This document shows positions 1 to 13,310 of a DNA stretch of 64,000 bases, one piece after another. The stretch comes from Neodontobutis hainanensis (lineage: Eukaryota; Chordata; Actinopteri; Gobiiformes; Odontobutidae), in assembly GCA_024349245.1 (NCBI GenBank), contig JALDNG010000745.1, positions 26,113-90,112 of the forward strand, in the 5' to 3' direction. Both the position numbers and the translations under genes were made by a program. The notes below the pieces were generated by a model, which did not search any database, had not been told where the DNA came from, and saw only the letters and a list, made by a program, of their open reading frames with translations. Each line of letters starts with the position of its first letter. The first letter of the stretch is position 1.

Positions 1-638
1 GAGTCTCTCCACTTGGGATAAGGCCTTCATTCTAAAAATTGATCATTGTGACAACACATGCACTCTCTCCTCTCCTCACTTCCCTTTACAAGCCACAGAG
101 CAAAGTACGCGTCTACCATATGTTGTTTTTACCGCTACAGTGTAGCAAGATCACTATGACAGCCCCGCCAACTCGGAGAGTATCACATCAGTGTTGCACC
201 CCTTTGTTTTGGGAGCATCATATTGGCCTAATGACACAACGTAGCCTAGGGCTTTGTAACTGAGAATGTGCTGTATTAATACCTGAATTTAATTTTGTTT
301 TGTCTTTAAGCTCAGCGCTTTATAAGATTAATGCTTTTGTACCGAAGGAGACTAAAGGTAATTACAATGTGTCAGGAATATTCTGTTTCTAGAAATCCTG
401 ACAGACCTCAGCCTCTGTAAAGATCTATTTTAAAAGAAGTCTTCTTTCTAAAGAGTGAGAAGGGACATTTACTCTATGTTTATATAATTGAGTTAACAGA
501 AGGGTTGTCTTCTCTTTACATTCATGTTTGTGAGTGACTTGGATTGTTTGTTAAATCGTTAATCCCTCAGCCTCATGCTGTTTAAGTTTCATGCAGCAGC
601 AAACTAACATTCATCACATGCAGATATCAAGCAGTTAT
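1..638. other. Unannotated AT-rich DNA
   Basis: No recognisable gene, RNA or repeat was seen. The short open frames here have no protein-like features. Confidence 0.5.
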
Positions 639-955
639 AACTGTGAAGGTTCTCAGTCATCCAGGACATCTTGGAACAAAAAGGTTGAAGTAAAAGCATC
701 TGGACTCAAGGTGAAGACTTTTTATAATAATAATGGATTTGATTTATATTGTGCTTTTCTCCCAAAGGACCATGAGACTCAAAGCGCTTACAGGCCGTCC
801 ATTATTATTCACTCCACAGTCACACACTGGTAGTGGTAAGCTTCATCTGTAGCCACAGCCGACCAACAACTAGAACATTCACTAAACATTCTTACACATT
901 CATACAAGGTGAAGACTTTTTGTGTCTAGTTCCAAGAGACTTTATTCTGAGATCA
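639..955 (+). repeat. Dispersed non-autonomous repeat, copy 1
   Basis: The left part (639-671, beginning CTGTGAAGGTTCTCAGTCAT) matches 31836-31872. The right part (907-955, containing the words TCAAGGTGAAGACTTTTT-type and TTCCAAGAGACTTTATT) matches the opposite end of the same second copy, partly in reverse orientation. The shared words show a repeat family with at least two copies in this window. The family is not identified; no coding potential and no clean terminal inverted repeat are visible. Confidence 0.5.
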
Positions 956-2051
956 ACTGTAAGAGAGCTGAGCTTGTATCTCTAGAGGGAGGAGTTTTCC
1001 CTGAAACCAAACCTGATGGACCAGGCTGGTCTCAGAGTTGTTGGCCATGAAAGGGAAGTGTGACTCCTGATGTGAGAATTGTTAAGGCTCATAACTATAC
1101 TAAGACATTTTTGCAAAACTGCGGAAAAAGTGCTAAACCCTCTCACAGGTCCTCAGTGTGGGTGTTAAAAACACACATCCTTCACGAGTGCAACACCCAT
1201 GTTTGGGGAGAGGTAGGACTTGGGACTCACATTACTGTAACTGCTACATATTGAGTGACAGGCAGCCCCCCCAAAACCAGTAGAAATGTATTTGTTTGCA
1301 GATTATTGTTGATTCAGAATTTACCATATACTTTGTAAATATGTTTATTTTCAATAATTATATCTGATCAACATCTTAATGTGGTCAAACTGGGTAAATG
1401 TTATTGGAGTGAACTTGAACGTGCAGCCTGTTGCTGTCAGATGACTGTATGTTTGCTGAGTTGTTTCCATTGGAGCTGGTCACCTCAGGCAAATGACACA
1501 ATGTCACATTACTGCCGCCCCGTTTAATTGTTTTTTCTCTGCTCTATGTGTTTTTATGGCCTCAGCTTTCACTGAACTCCCACGCCCATCTGTAAGTAGC
1601 AGTAAATCATCTCAGACTAATTATCCACACAAGAATTTATTTAAAAGTTTGGTGCAGTACGCCAGGAATTCCAGCTCAGAGCGGAAAAGGGCTTCATCAA
1701 ACCGTCTCATGCTGATAAGACTTCCCATTTACAGACAGGAACAGACTCAGATGCCCAAACAGGAAGAAGATTCACAAACACTGGACAAGTCGACAATTAA
1801 AATGGTTCACTATGACTGACTCTAAACAGCATTTGTCTACTGTGGCCTGTTGTTAGACTGGGTTCAGTGGGATTTTGATTCCATTGTTTTCCCAAAGCAG
1901 ACATTTACCGAGTTTGTCTCTAGCCTCTAGTGAAATGCTTGTAGTTCAATTAAATGTCCCAAATCCAGACTGAAATATTTCCTAATGTAACCCCCCAAAA
2001 TTACTTGAATGTTTTGCATGACTTTTTGCTACATACTGAGGTAGATAAGTA
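956..2051. other. Unannotated DNA
   Basis: No gene or repeat recognised. An open frame of about 108 codons at 1493-1819 has no domain, no splice context I trust and no homologue I recognise. Confidence 0.4.
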
Positions 2052-2090
2052 ATCTGGCATCTATGAAGATGATCTCCATAGATGCCAGAT
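2052..2090. repeat. Perfect 14-bp inverted repeat
   Basis: The arm ATCTGGCATCTATG at 2052-2065 is followed, after 11 bases, by its exact reverse complement at 2077-2090. It can form a stem-loop. No function is inferred. Confidence 0.7.
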
Positions 2091-3236
2091 GCTATTTGAA
2101 CGTTTACATTTTTTTTACGTTTATGTGTTTCCTGAAAAAAACACAAATCAAAACAATAAATGAAACAACACAAGGTATAAAAACTATTGCACTCAAAAAC
2201 AGCAGCAAATTAATGTTTCTAACTCCAAATATTATGTTTACTTGGCCTCATAAAAATGTAAAGTTTTTCAAGTGTAAACATATTTTCTTTAATCTTCCAC
2301 TCCTTTGTATTGTAAGGCTCTATCAGCGTTTTGTGGAGCAAGTTTCTTAAAGATGGAAAAACCAAAAACGTATATAAAAAAAAAAAAAATAAAGATTTAT
2401 CTTAATTGAAGAATTGGAATATGTAAGTAATTAAATTCTGACAGAAATATCAAAACGGAACTTGGATGTGAGGCAGATTTAAAAAATGTTTGTACAAAAG
2501 AGTTTATACAGTAAAACAACCCTTTCAACTATTTGCCCAATTGAACAGCCTTAAGAGCGTGCATATCATGAATGCTGGGACTTGTTTGAATCTACTGCAC
2601 CTACTGGTAACTTGTTTGCCACATAGAAATAAAAAAATATACTAAAACCCTGGATTATTCATGTTAGTCACATTGTACTGCTATTATTTTGAACATTACT
2701 GTACATATATTACTGAGGCATTTTAAAATCTTCTCCAATATATTCTATGTTATTCCTAGTTTGCCTGTCACCAAGTAATTTGACACAAAATTAAGTAATT
2801 ATATCTTCCAGAGATGATGTAACTGTTATCATATTAAATTCACACTAAAGGCTTTATTGTACCAATAACTGGCATGTTCCACTCAATGTATGTGATATAA
2901 CTTTATTGATTCCTAAATCAATAAAAATAAATAAATAAAATAAATATAAAATCAATCAATATGGAATAAAATAAAATACAATAAATATTAATCAAAAGCC
3001 AAATTAAAAATGTGGATCTTGAGCCTGAGCATTCTCTGTGGCCCTGAGGTCCTCCAGCAGGCTGTGCCACAGGCAAGAGACAATTCATTATGTTACTGAT
3101 ATGTCATTGTCATGTGTAGCATCTAGCATACAAGAAAAACAACCTTTTTCAAACTATGCAAAAGGAATACACACTAAAAATGTATTTATATTTCTAAAAT
3201 GTGATGGAACTGTGCTTTTCCAGCTTGCCTTAATAG
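2091..3236. other. AT-rich intergenic DNA
   Basis: No gene seen. 2915-2990 is low-complexity sequence made of AATAAA-like and AAATA-like words. Poly-A is present around 2378-2391. Confidence 0.5.
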
Positions 3237-3244
3237 ATTTATAC

Positions 3245-3664
3245 CAGGGGTGCCCAGGGCCAAATTTGGCCCACAATGGGGTTTAATTTGGCTCACCAAG
3301 AGTCTTCATGTTTTGTGACTGAAATTACAGACTGACTGATTTAATCTGCAGTGACAGCCCTCACTCACGGTGCTCACATTAACTATGAAAGGACAGGACA
3401 CTGTAAGACAGTTCAGGTAGGTTTGAGCACACTTCAGTCTATTAACTAACTAGTCCTATTCTGATGGATTTTTGAAAGTTTGTGGGCTTACAATCAAGAC
3501 AAAATGGAGTAGCAGAGGCAGTGGCACAGACAAAAAGTATTAATTAAAAAAAACAACTGGGCAGAAAAGTATTTATTTTATTTACATGCAAAAAAAAATT
3601 AGCATTGTGGCCCACTACCACATTTACGTTTTGGCCCTCTGAACAAAAAACTTGGGCACCCCTG
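3245..3664. mobile_element. hAT-like non-autonomous transposon (MITE)
   Basis: The element begins CAGGGGTGCCCA and ends with the reverse complement TGGGCACCCCTG, forming terminal inverted repeats of at least 12 bp. Such CAGGGGT...ACCCCTG ends are typical of hAT-superfamily elements. The flanking octamers ATTTATAC (3237-3244) and ATTTGTGT (3665-3672) agree at 5 of 8 positions. All three differences are transitions, as expected for an old 8-bp hAT target duplication. The 420-bp interior has no transposase frame, so movement would have needed an enzyme supplied from elsewhere. hAT assignment rests on end sequence and duplication length, not on a protein. Confidence 0.75.
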
Positions 3665-3672
3665 ATTTGTGT

Positions 3673-6059
3673 TTCCCTTTCAGAGCTTGTGTGTGACGGG
3701 GGCGTGGCAGACTTTCCTGCAGCAGATTAGACACCTGTTTCCTATCTCCATCTCTCACACTAGGCTGCCAGTTTATTTTGTCTCTCACAAGTCTTGATAG
3801 GCATAAATTATTGAAGAATCTTTTGCAACATTTCTTTTGGTCCTGTGGTTTCCCATGTTTTCAGGACCACTTCTTTGTGCTCAGCAGCCACCTCCTGGAT
3901 AGCCAGCATGCTCTGCCCGCCACAGCCTGTCCTTTGTTTAAATAAACTTTTCATTTGAACTATTTCTCAGTCTTTGCTTTGGGGTCTTTTGTAAAACTTA
4001 ACAGTACAAACTATAAAACAGAATCTCTGTTTTCATCAAGGAGCAAAAATAATATCAATCCAAAAATATGCAAATTAGATGAAGTGTGGAAGAAGACAGT
4101 GCACCTGCTGATGATCGCTCAATCAAGACCAGGTGATTAGCAGCACCTGGGTCTCTGTTCACACTCAGGTTTTCATCAAATTTTCTTAAAAAAATAAAAA
4201 TGGCACAGTAAAATGAGAGAATATTTGTAGTTCCGTGAGTCATACTATCAAATCAGCTTTTATCTTTTTATAAACAAAATAACTGAGGCAGATTTTCTCA
4301 ATCTAATGCATTGATCTCCTTGTGCCAAACATTATTTGGATTATTTTGGATTATTATGTAATGAATTTAAAGGGGATATACTACTACAATCCCAAATAAC
4401 CTCTGCTGTTTACTATGATTCTAAATAATGCATGCTTAATTGTGGCATTCACCGTGGCTTTATTTGTTTGTCAAGAGAATTTAATCAGATGCTAGATGTT
4501 TGTTTCGAGGTAAAATTTTGTATATTTTATAATGATCTTCAGGAGGAGAATGAAATACAAATTTTCAGTCATTGATTATGAATCAAAGACCAAGATTTTT
4601 AGTTGTCCAAAGATTTAATAAAAGCCTACATAAAACTAAACACTTTTTTTAACCGTCTAAGTAAAAATTTTATTTTATTTTATTTTTTTCATAATGAAGG
4701 AGCTCAAAAATCTATTGTTCCTGAAAACCACCTATTTGTATTTGTCAAAACCATCTAATTTTCCTTTGGATGCATATCATTCCATTGCTGTCGCTGACTA
4801 AAACAAATGTTAGGAATGTGGTAACAGCTTTGTGACACAGGTCGGCCATTGTGGTCCCACAGAGAGCGTCCTGTGTGGCGGATAATGAGGAGCTCTGATG
4901 GGTTTTCACAGCTATGAACTCCCGCAGTGTTCACTGAGGGCCCAGGAATGTGTGAAACTTGCAGAATTAGTGTCAGCGGATGGGATGTGCGAGCAGCATT
5001 TTTGTGCCATTGTTTTGCCTTCTGGTGTTCTATGAGCCCTAAGTTACTCATTGTTTGCAAATAGCTTCTCGGTGCATGTTCCCAACAACATGGAAAACTC
5101 GAACGGTCATGAAGGTAACAGTAAAAAGCTGGCAGTGAGTTTGAGAGTCATAAAAGAGTCCCCACAGCGCTCACAACTCCAGGAATGACTGGGAGTGGAG
5201 TTCCAAATGGTGTATTTAGGGGAATTTAATGAAGTATCCCATGGAGAAAGGGAAATTTTAAACTGGTTTGAACAAGCCAGATGTAAGTTGTTTTACATTA
5301 GCTCTTGCATGAGACTGTGTTGGTCTAGAATAAGCTCAGCTAAACTGTTTACCTCCCACAAACCTATAAACAACATACATAAATGAAACAGAACAGAAGG
5401 TTAGGAAAAAAGTCTGCTTTTACTAAAAAAATTAAAAAATAAAAGAAAATCAAATTCAACAAAATCACATATTTTACTACCTATGCCCTGTTTTCAATGC
5501 CGAGGACAGATGCCAACTTTTGACAAATGTTCAATGACAAGCTCTAATTTCACTTAAGGTCAGATTTTAAACCGTACATTTAAAAAAAGGATGCAATTCT
5601 GAACAACCTGTATGCACACACAACATGGGACATTTAAAAGTCAATGATTCTGATACAAAACTGTGTTTGTGAGGTTTTGTTGAACTTCAAGAAATGATTG
5701 GAGCATGTGGTAGTGGGGTATAACACGTAAACTTAAATGTGACTTGAATCTGTTTTTAGAATGCAGCTTTCCATTGTCTTAGAACATTTGCTTTAAGTGC
5801 TTCTATAATCTGTGAACTCCACTTACAGCACCATTCACACAACAAAAGTGGCTCCAGTGGCTGGCTCTGACATATGATTCAGCAAATTGGTAATAAAAGC
5901 ACAGAACACAAAGTAATGACACATTAACAGTGTTTACAAACTATTATTATTTTTTTTTATTTCCTAACTAAAATTGGCCATAGTCTAAGTACAAATGGAA
6001 TAACACACAAATATTTCTTAATCGATACATACATTGCTTTGATTTATAGCGATGCACTA
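3673..6059. other. Unannotated DNA
   Basis: No gene, RNA or clear repeat was recognised. A minus-strand open frame at 4755-5060 has no recognisable domain. Confidence 0.4.
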
Positions 6060-6615
6060 CTGCTGCATGTGCTGTGTATGGCTGAGTCGGACTGGAGATG
6101 GACTATGTGCTTTGCAAATGCTCCAGAGTTCCATAAAAGAGACAAAACTTGGACTCATTTATTCTTAGAAACAAGGACTCGTGACTCGACACAGGACTTA
6201 AGAACTGATGACTCAGACTTAGACTCACAAGTCACGCTCAGCCACAACACCACTACTGCCTGTTGCATGTGGACATGGCAATCTAATTTAGCTCCCAGCC
6301 CCTATATGTGACCCAGAGTTGAGCTTAAGAAAATTAAAACAATATAGGCCTAATATAGGCTGCAGCTGTAATTGATATTCCAAACTCAAAACTCCAATGT
6401 GTTTAATTAAAAGGCTTATACAAAACTAAAATACCAATCAGTGTGTCAGTTTGACTCACAGTTCAGATTTGTAACTCACTTGGGTGACTTGGATTTGAAT
6501 TGGCTTGAACCTTTCTTTAATGACCAGGACATGACTAAAATGACTTGACTTGGATTGGAACACTGAGAACTTAAGTCACTTGTATTTGAAAACTGGTGAC
6601 TCGACTACAACACTG
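6060..6615. repeat. Dispersed repeat rich in GACTTGACTC words, copy 1
   Basis: This block shares order and wording with 12430-12863. Shared parts include 'acttggactcatttattc' with 'acttgtttattca', then 'cacaagtcacgctcag' with 'gcaagttacactcag', a 'cagcccctaaatg'-type middle, and a right end of GACTCGACTACAACACTG against GACTCGACTGTAACACTG. The sharp common right end (reverse complement CAGTGTTGTAGTCGAGTC) looks like a transposon terminus. No matching left inverted repeat and no protein are visible, so it is probably a decayed or 5'-truncated non-autonomous element of unknown class. Confidence 0.6.
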
Positions 6616-7439
6616 CATGTAACAGTAGTTGCTGCACTACAGACTTTGTTAGCATCACGGTACTATAGTTTCTGAGATTTTTTTTAAGGTCACTGCTTTT
6701 ATCTGGATACATATTAGGTTACTTCGACCACCTCAGAAATCCAAAACAAAGACGCTCTTTCATGTCCGCAGTCCAGTGGTCTGTCTGCTCAGTGTGTAAC
6801 GCACACACAATGAAGTCAAGTGCCCTGGCGACGGACGTGCTGACAGACGCTTCACAGCCACAACACTCCTCCGTACCTGCCCCGCTCCAGTCCACACAGG
6901 ACATTCCCCAGTCCACATTATTGGATGCTTGTGTTGTGTCAATAATACAATGTCACTCAAACACAGCCTTCACAGAGAAAGGGAGCTCAAGGGTTAATGT
7001 CCCCCCGAGGAGCTGAAGCAGTCTGACCTCTGACTTTTCCCATGATCCTGCTCTGCTACTGGCCTCTGGACTAAGTGGCTGTCCTTCTGTTCTACTTTGA
7101 TCTGGCACACATTTGGAAAACACATGAGCCTACAAACACATACAAGGATTTATGGAAATGAGTATGAGCTTATTTTCTCAATGATTTTAGTTTTAACACA
7201 GAAGCCAAATAGTGATGACTAATTCTGCCATTATCTGCAGTTTCACAATTAGAAAACTTTAGCTTTTTTATTTAGTTTTTTTTTGTGAAAAAATTTCCAG
7301 ATTGAATAAAGAACAGCAGTGCAGTTAGACAAGGAAATGCATAGACACATGTTTTTTAAGGTTAGATACTTATTGTTTTTGTGGTAGTTTTCCAATTTTA
7401 AGTGTGCAACTTTCAAATAAAGCAAATGGCACCAAGATT
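6616..7439. other. Unannotated DNA
   Basis: Nothing recognised. Overlapping open frames on both strands at 6719-7016 reflect a locally stop-poor stretch of higher GC and show no protein family. Confidence 0.4.
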
Positions 7440-7472
7440 TTACCCTAAAAAGCAGGTTGCTTTTTAGGGTAA
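7440..7472. repeat. Perfect 15-bp hairpin with 3-base loop
   Basis: TTACCCTAAAAAGCA (7440-7454), loop GGT, then the exact reverse complement (7458-7472). It may be a fold-back duplication scar or a hairpin. Nothing next to it suggests a terminator or a miRNA of usual length, since the stem is too short. Confidence 0.7.
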
Positions 7473-10400
7473 CTGTATGCGTCTGGCATCTGCTGAGTCA
7501 GGATCATAACCTCTGCTGCACAATTACTATAATTCTGGAGTTATCAAACAAGTTGTTGTAGGTTTCAATTTCCTCATTCCAGGTTCTAATGCTTTTAGAA
7601 GAGATTATCATCACTGCGGACACAGTGCATGGTCTGTGGTCCGTAACTCCAGTCACCTCCTAATTTCAATATTGTCTTTACCTCCACAGCTGAAGTAAGT
7701 TTGTTTAAGACATAATATCCATCTTGACTGATTAGAAGCACAACATAGTTCACTGTGTTCCTTGCTCTTCCTGCTCCAAGTTCAGTGTGTTCAATTGTGT
7801 TCAAGATTCAAAGTTGCCTAAATAAGTAGCAGAAATGATGTTGAATGACAGATTGTAGGAGAGATACTTTGCCATTATCTGTAATCATGAAAGACGAGGT
7901 ACAAGCTGTGTCAGACTTATGCCTTGCTTCCACTATGGGTACGGTACGGGTTGAGTCAGAATGGTAGAATTTGGTACAGGTACCCTCTGGAGAGGCACAT
8001 ATTTCCATTCCTGGGAAAGGACGTCTGCTACAGAAAGAACGACGATGTTGAACCACAAAAGTCATGTATCTGTTTGAGGGAATGAACAGATTTTAAGCAG
8101 ACTTTTTGAATGGTGGATGCATTATCAATATTTTATATAAATAAGAGAATCAATCCTGGTGTGTCGAAGCAAGAGGTTGGAGGTATTATGCTGCAGTAAA
8201 CAAACTTTTTCCAGTTTATTTCCAGCTTTCTGAACATTTGCAAATTTAGGTTAATTTATGGACTCAATAGTTGAGGTTCTGCTTGTGTTTGATGCAGTGT
8301 ATACAATAAATACAATGTTTAAATTCATGAAGTGAGAGCCATATGAAACTGACTGTTTAAAACCAGAAACAGCTGTTGATCATAATAAACAATAATGTTC
8401 AATAAAAAGTACAGAATCTTTACTGTTGCAATATGACGTTTATAACAAACCTAGGAAGCATAATTACTTTTTTCTTTGTTTGAGTGAGGATTATCTATTG
8501 TCCAATCAGTGTATTTGTGTTGTTTTGTCTTCATTTGAAAGGACAATGGGCTGCATGTCAGCTCAGTTTTAGTAAATACACTTACTACCACATGTTCACA
8601 AATCAGCACTGCATGCAAACCTGTACTTCTAAGTAGATCTTTTTTTCTTTAACCACCTAGAAACAATATTACTATATCCATATTACTAACTTGTACTAAA
8701 CAATTATTGTACATACCATACACTCTTACTGTTAACCATACAAACTTAACCATTCCTGCATTTCCAAGTCCAAAGTTCTTTCAAATAAAGTATAACCAAA
8801 CATTTGAGTCAGCTTCACCCTAAAATGTGAGCTGACTAAGCTGCAGAAGAAATATGCTTTTGCACTTTGGTCAAATACTACGTTCCATCTTTGTGCAGTC
8901 TTGGCAATAAATCTAATCTAAAGGGTCTGCGCTATAATATTTTGCACAATTTTCCATTATAAGACATAAATATTTGGAATGTTGTTACTATCTCTGCCAA
9001 TGCTTCTATCCATTTACCAAACATGTGTGGGCTCCGCTGTTTTGTCAATCTGAGCTGCTTTTACGGCGTGTTGATGGGATAATATGTCACTTGAAAAGAA
9101 GCGAGAGAAACCATGCTGACGCTGCAGATTTGACTTCAGATGAAATGGTTTTAATAGGGCTAAAACGAGTGTGCTTGGTTTGTGCAGTGTCCCAGTCAGA
9201 CTGCTAATGAGCCACGAGTCATGACCAACCCTGGAGACCCACTGTGCACCAATAGAACCGCACCAAAACCAACATTAAGTTTACTGATCACTTATTTTGG
9301 AGCTTATTTGGGTGGAATAATAAGATAATAAGAGGTTTATCAAAAAATCTGGCAGTGTTATTTTTAAAAAACTTTTCACAACAGAACAAAAACGTCCCAC
9401 TTTATTGTCGTGGGAGATGAACTTCCATATATTGAAGATAAAAGGCTTCTTTTATTCTAAACCATCAAACACAATTTGCAGTGTCTTTAATCTCTTAACA
9501 ATCCTCATTATCACTACATTTAGAGGCATTTGAATAGAGGTCTGAGATGGGGGAGTTTTATCTGATACTTCCTGTGTTTTAACAACAACCTGTAGGGTGT
9601 GGTTATGCTTATAGATGGCATCATCTTTGTCAATAGAAGTATTAAGGGTCCATTGGGGTAGGCAGTAATGTGCTGAATTATACTACAGTCCCTTTTACAC
9701 ATAGACTATCCTCCAGACCTTTTGGCTATATTTTTCAACACAATCTGCTAACTTTTGTTTATCTGGACTGGAATAGCCTTGTGCTGACCAGTTTAACCTC
9801 CAGGTGGGCATCATGTATGAACATCGTCCACAGATCATCCAGAGGTACAGAAGGAGTGGGTGTGTTATTTTCTTCAGTGTTGTTGACATTTGCATCAAGT
9901 GACTGCTGCTGGAATAGTGTGTGACTGACTGTGTAGTCAACGTCAGTTTACAAAATTGGCACTTAGAATATACATTGGATACATGGATTCACTCCTTTTT
10001 AAGAGTATGACGTTTTATATATCCACCTTTAACACATGCTAATGTGGCTGAAAGTCTAACAGTTCCAACACAGTAAGCACACAGATTATATTCAAATCTG
10101 CAAAATTGGCACAGTTAATTTTCTGGTTGGTTTCTGCATGGTAAAGGAAGTGTCTGGCTTCTCTGTCATAAGTCTAACAATGTTAAATTGCCACTGCAGA
10201 TACCAGATAATCAGAAGATCTGGTCTAAAAAGCCCATTTCTGATCACATTCTTATACCCCTCTCCTCACCCGAAGAAGAATCCATTCTTTTCTCATTAGT
10301 TTGTCCTACAATAAACTGACTTCAATCGGCTATCAAAAATGTGACATCAAGTGGTTTTACATTACAGCTCTTGTTTCTTGCCCAGCAGAAACCCTTGCAA

Positions 10401-12429
10401 AGAGGTTGGCTTGCACCATTGAACTGTGACAAAGTAGAGAAGACCTTTTTTAAATCTGGAGAAATAAGGAGATAAAGATGGAAAAATGCAGATGGGAAGA
10501 GATGTCAGAAACACAGCTCAGAGGTGCAGGGAAAGCGGGAGACTTTCTAACGGACTCATTTTGGTGTGAGCTGATGGGCTGTCCAGTCCTCCAGACTCCA
10601 CACGCGTCTCACCACTAACTACCTGACAAAGCCGACGCTGCACAGAGCCTCGGCAGAGCCCAGGCGGCCCGTTAGCAGCAGATATCACAAAGACGAGCGG
10701 TGAATCAGCACTCGTCTGGAAGAGGCACTTTCCTCCCAGCAGCGCATCACTGCCAAAGACTGCTTTCAGGAGAAGAGACACGAGAGTACCCTGGGAATGT
10801 GTAAAAGAAATTATAGCACGTGTGGAGTCCAGCAAGGAAGCACTTAGAGACATTGGAGGACATTTAATCTATTCAATACAATTTTAAATGTAGCAATCAA
10901 CAACTGACATTTTGTGTGCAGAATCTTGCCATTCCTCAACCAGCTGTTAAAAAACCCACATGCCAACACCCACAGTGCCTGAGTATGATTGGGAGCACTC
11001 ACCCTGGTCAAACATGCTGTGATTCAGAAGTAAAATGTGTTTGGGTCTGTGTGAGGGCCCCCTAAATTAGGTAGTGGACAAGCTAATCACAAAGAGACAC
11101 TTTACTTTCCGTTATTATAAACATTGTTCCATTCATTTTCAACTTCTTCTAAGTTGATTCCAATCTGTTTTTAATTGAAGGTGGAGCGGTCAGATCCATG
11201 ATTAAAAGCTTTAGTGAACTTCTTGAGAAACCTCATTTCACTCTTGCATTTCTATTGTATCTTCATTCACTGGAATTATGGTTCAGTTAACCTGGTAGAT
11301 TTGTTAAAAGACAGTTCATTTCACAGAAGACTAAACAATCAAAACCGTATAATCACAAACATCTACAAAAGAAAGATCAGTCAGACCAGAGTTCAATGCG
11401 GTCAGTATGTACTATTTGCTGGCAAAGTGCAGAAATGTCTTGGAACTTGTAACTGTTAAAGTTGTAGTTGTTTGACAGTTCTGCACTTTTATAACCCTGT
11501 GTATTTAAATAGCATCAGGCCTGGATCAGATCCCAGCCTCTTTCTCAAACCTCTCCAACACTTGTCTAACTATAACATGGGTTGGTTTGTTGCTGGTTTG
11601 CGGTGAAGAGTTGTTTTGACATTTCCCTGCCCTCCCTCCTCTCCTTCTCTTTCACAATGTTGCCTCTGCTCTGAAGTGAAAAACAAGAGGCTGTGAAATA
11701 TCTAACGCGATGCAGCAACACCCGTTATGAATTATTGTCTCCTTTGTCATTGTCCCCAGTGAACGCCTCAATTAGATCACGATGAGATGGAAACCACAAG
11801 ACGTTCCTCGCATATTCACTGTTGTGGTCGATGAGAAAAGGAAAGCATCGTAAGCATTTAGATTTGATTATAGAATATTTATCTGTAAAATTGTTGGTTA
11901 ATTTTCAGGGAGGAATCAGATTTTGAAACAGGTTTTGAAGTCAAGATGTGCGCAGAGAGTTTTTCTGCTGAGTTTCTTTCAACTGGTGCCTGTCAAAGTG
12001 CAGCCTGTGATCTACCCACAAGCGCGAAATCGGAGGCAGCTAGTGGACATCAAATAAACCACACACACTCGAGCTTCTCACCGAGGCAGCGTGTGTTCTT
12101 CAAACTGTAAGTTGAACTAAAGAACTGGTTTGAGAGTGTATCAGTGTAGCAGTGTTTCTCCTCATACTTTATTTAGTACTTTGCATTTGCAACTATAAAG
12201 CATAAAGCATGGACCATGCTACATTAAAAGTTCTAAATTACAAAAAGAGATAGTTTTAATAAATACCAGGAAACCGAATAAGCAATTAAAAAAAAACTCA
12301 CAGTTCCTAGCTTTTAACATCACATTTGAAAATAAACAACCACTGATCTGAACCATGGACCAACTATGGACACCAATGTTAGCTGTCAGTTCTGTCAGCT
12401 CCAGGACTTGTCATCAGGCTAATTTTTTT
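7473..12429. other. Unannotated intergenic DNA
   Basis: No coding exon or mobile element was recognised over about 5 kb. 10500-10860 and 11690-11830 are less AT-rich and less repetitive than their surroundings and could be conserved non-coding sequence, but I cannot test that. A 111-codon minus-strand frame at 10518-10853 has no recognisable domain. Confidence 0.4.
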
Positions 12430-12863
12430 GACGCGTGACTTGACTCGAGGGGAAGCCTCAATGACTCAACTCTGACTTACTTTTTTATGGCTCAGACTCA
12501 AACCTGGACTTGTTTATTCAGACACAAAGACTCGGAATTTAGATCTGACTCGGACTTGAGCACAATGGACTTGCAAGTTACACTCAGCAATAACACCACA
12601 CAACTACATCTTGTTGAAAGTGTACAGCCCCTAAACAGCCCAGCCCCTAAATGGAACCCAGAAGTTGATTTAAAATTAATAAATTTTAAAAATAGACTGA
12701 CTCAGGCTCGGACTTGCAGTTTAATCAAAGATGACTTGACTCAGGCTTAACTTAAAATGTTTGCGATGACTTGCCCTCGGACTTGTCTTTGGTGACTTGG
12801 ACTTGACACTGAGGACTTTAAAGGGACTTGGACTCAAAAACTGTTGACTCGACTGTAACACTG
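12430..12863. repeat. Dispersed repeat rich in GACTTGACTC words, copy 2
   Basis: Second copy of the family at 6060-6615, in the same orientation, ending GACTCGACTGTAACACTG at 12863. The two copies differ by many substitutions and indels, so both are old. The 87-codon frame within it is incidental to the repeat. Confidence 0.6.
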
Positions 12864-13310
12864 TCAGGAAGATACCAAATGTGGAAAAAGGGCTCTGCTT
12901 TCTTGTAAGAATTGTATGTAGCTTTTTCATTCATACCTTGGATAAGGCCTGGATGCCAAGATACACATGGTTGATGTTGATTGTTGACATTAATATCTCT
13001 GTGTTATGTGGTCAACCTTTGTGCATGTGGCTTTGTCTATTACCTTCCATCATATTTAGGGATTTAATCTGGGTTGCCACAAATTTTCTCAAATATATAT
13101 ATATATAATAATTTGCTGCTTTTGAAATGAGTTATAATGTTCAGAAGCAACTAACAGTAAAAGGAAGTTTAAAAGCATTCCATCAAAATCCATCAAAGCC
13201 TAGCATTAAAGCAGAACTTTAATGACACTATGAAGGAAGAAAATTAGAATAAACACCAAATATGGAAAAGAAGCAACTTAGCAACAGAAGCCTACAGAAC
13301 TGTGTAAGTG
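12864..13310. other. Unannotated DNA with a short (TA)n run
   Basis: A short AT dinucleotide run lies at 13092-13108. No gene seen. Confidence 0.5.

Noticed and set aside
7905..8050. Segment TTCCACTATGGGTACGGTAC resembling a common fish repeat
   Set aside because: Only one short match to memory and no second copy or ends in this window, so not enough to call.
10518..10853. 111-codon minus-strand frame
   Set aside because: GC-richer, stop-poor DNA; no domain and no supporting splice or start context.
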